The notes under the pieces are model-generated. The model worked only from the letters and a program-made list of their open reading frames with translations, made no database searches and was not told the origin of the DNA. A program made the position numbers and the translations under genes. 64,000 bases of DNA from Metaclostridioides mangenotii (GTDB lineage Bacteria > Bacillota > Clostridia > Peptostreptococcales > Peptostreptococcaceae), in assembly GCF_018917235.1 (NCBI RefSeq), contig NZ_JAHLOF010000005.1, forward strand, positions 62,001-126,000. The letters are read 5' to 3'. Positions 63,384 to 64,000 of the stretch are shown here, in pieces. How positions within the stretch are numbered: position 1 is the stretch's first letter; each line of letters opens with the position of its first letter.

Positions 63384-64000
63384 TTTTGTCCTCCATTATC
63401 TTCTAAGTATTCAAATAAATATTTTGAATGCTCTAAATGAGATAATTTTTGGTCTAATTCCTGATATTTCTTTGCATCTATTCTCGATGAATAATCAATA
63501 TCACTTTTAAAATCTTCTATTAACCCTTTTGGCAAATTTTTTCTAGGTATTCCCAAGCCGAATATTAAATGAACTACGTCTAAATAACTTAGGGTTTCTA
63601 CTGATGGACGAACATAATAGTATGGACTTGTACGAATTTCATCATATGTCGTCGTTGATTCTCCTATACCTTTTACCTCAATATTCCATCCTTCTCCAGC
63701 AGGAAAGAAACCAAATCGCACTGCTTGTGAGAGTATATAGTTTTTATCGTCAGGGTAAGTAATTGAACTAATAAAACCATCCCATAAGGCTTTACTCAAA
63801 TCTTTTTCTTCACCTTGATTCCAATTATCTAAAACATGTAAAATATTTCGTATTGATAATACAGATTCTCGTAGCTCTAGCTCACCTATTCCAGAATCAA
63901 CTTTTATCTTATTATCTTTCCACTTACCCATAAAAACATTCTGAGTAACTCTACATAATTGAGAAAATCTATACAATTCTTCTAATGTTCTTCTTGGATT
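63380..64000 (-). CDS. AAA+ ATPase C-terminal part (MoxR/AAA_5-like), 5' end outside the window
   Basis: The frame is open from the window edge (NPRRTLEELYRFSQLCRV) to the stop at 63380, about 206 codons. A TTG at 63976 is in frame but the sequence before it continues, so this is the C-terminal part of a larger protein. NPRRTLEEL resembles the sensor-2 SPRxxxxL of MoxR/AAA_5 ATPases, and LSIRNILHVLDNWNQG to ALWDGFISSITYPDDKNYI fits the C-terminal AAA_5 helices. Walker motifs must lie to the right, so the assignment is inferred. ATGA overlap with the propeller gene. Confidence 0.6.
   Translation of the reverse strand, partial: NPRRTLEELYRFSQLCRVTQNVFMGKWKDNKIKVDSGIGELELRESVLSIRNILHVLDNWNQGEEKDLSKALWDGFISSITYPDDKNYILSQAVRFGFFPAGEGWNIEVKGIGESTTTYDEIRTSPYYYVRPSVETLSYLDVVHLIFGLGIPRKNLPKGLIEDFKSDIDYSSRIDAKKYQELDQKLSHLEHSKYLFEYLEDNGGQK

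Overview
The window is AT-rich DNA from a low-GC Firmicute, most likely an anaerobic spore-former of the class Clostridia and probably Peptostreptococcaceae or a close relative. I infer this from the clostridial purine and thiamine gene orders, CW_binding_2 repeats of the Clostridioides cell-wall-protein type, strong AGGAGG ribosome sites, frequent GTG/TTG starts, and Firmicute riboswitch classes. No rRNA, intact tRNA, complete insertion sequence or CRISPR array was seen.

Left part (1-13.7 kb): a leftward purine operon, purE-C-F-M-N-H-D-L, with purL cut by the window edge, behind a good sigma-A promoter. Next comes a rightward pair, a two-domain glycosyltransferase and UDP-GlcNAc 2-epimerase, probably for a surface or spore glycan. 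13.7-20.8 kb: a Cys/His-repeat protein (possibly a spore-coat protein), an ABC-2 exporter co-transcribed with its TetR regulator, an alpha/beta hydrolase, a fluoride riboswitch with a CLC-type transporter, and an EamA transporter.

Middle (21-41 kb): a DUF3100-like membrane pair plus M20 peptidase faces a convergent regulator of unusual architecture. A ZTP riboswitch precedes a FolT-like ECF substrate protein. A guanidine-I riboswitch precedes a paired SMR exporter. These are followed by nadB-nadC-nadA, a complete leftward thiC-S-F-G-H-E operon under a TPP riboswitch, mscL, a PHP phosphatase, pdxS-pdxT, DedA, a VOC protein and RidA. The region is rich in vitamin and cofactor synthesis and salvage, with several RNA switches.

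Right part (41.8-64 kb): a polar amino-acid ABC transporter has twin palindromes over its promoter. An ECF sigma/anti-sigma pair, a secreted CAP protein, an anchored hydrolase, a triple-rhodanese lipoprotein, a pentapeptide protein and a large CW_binding_2 surface protein follow. Then come small accessory genes, decayed M20 peptidase fragments, an aldehyde dehydrogenase and a CCG-domain Fe-S protein. From about 59.5 kb the DNA looks rearranged: gene fragments and a tRNA T-arm-like sequence lead into a three-gene cassette that runs off the right edge. It encodes an AAA+ (MoxR/AAA_5-like) ATPase C-terminus, a putative beta-propeller protein and a vWA-domain protein. This cassette is the best candidate for an under-described system.

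All assignments come from reading motifs by eye, without database searches. Where a start codon was moved, the choice rests on the ribosome-binding site.
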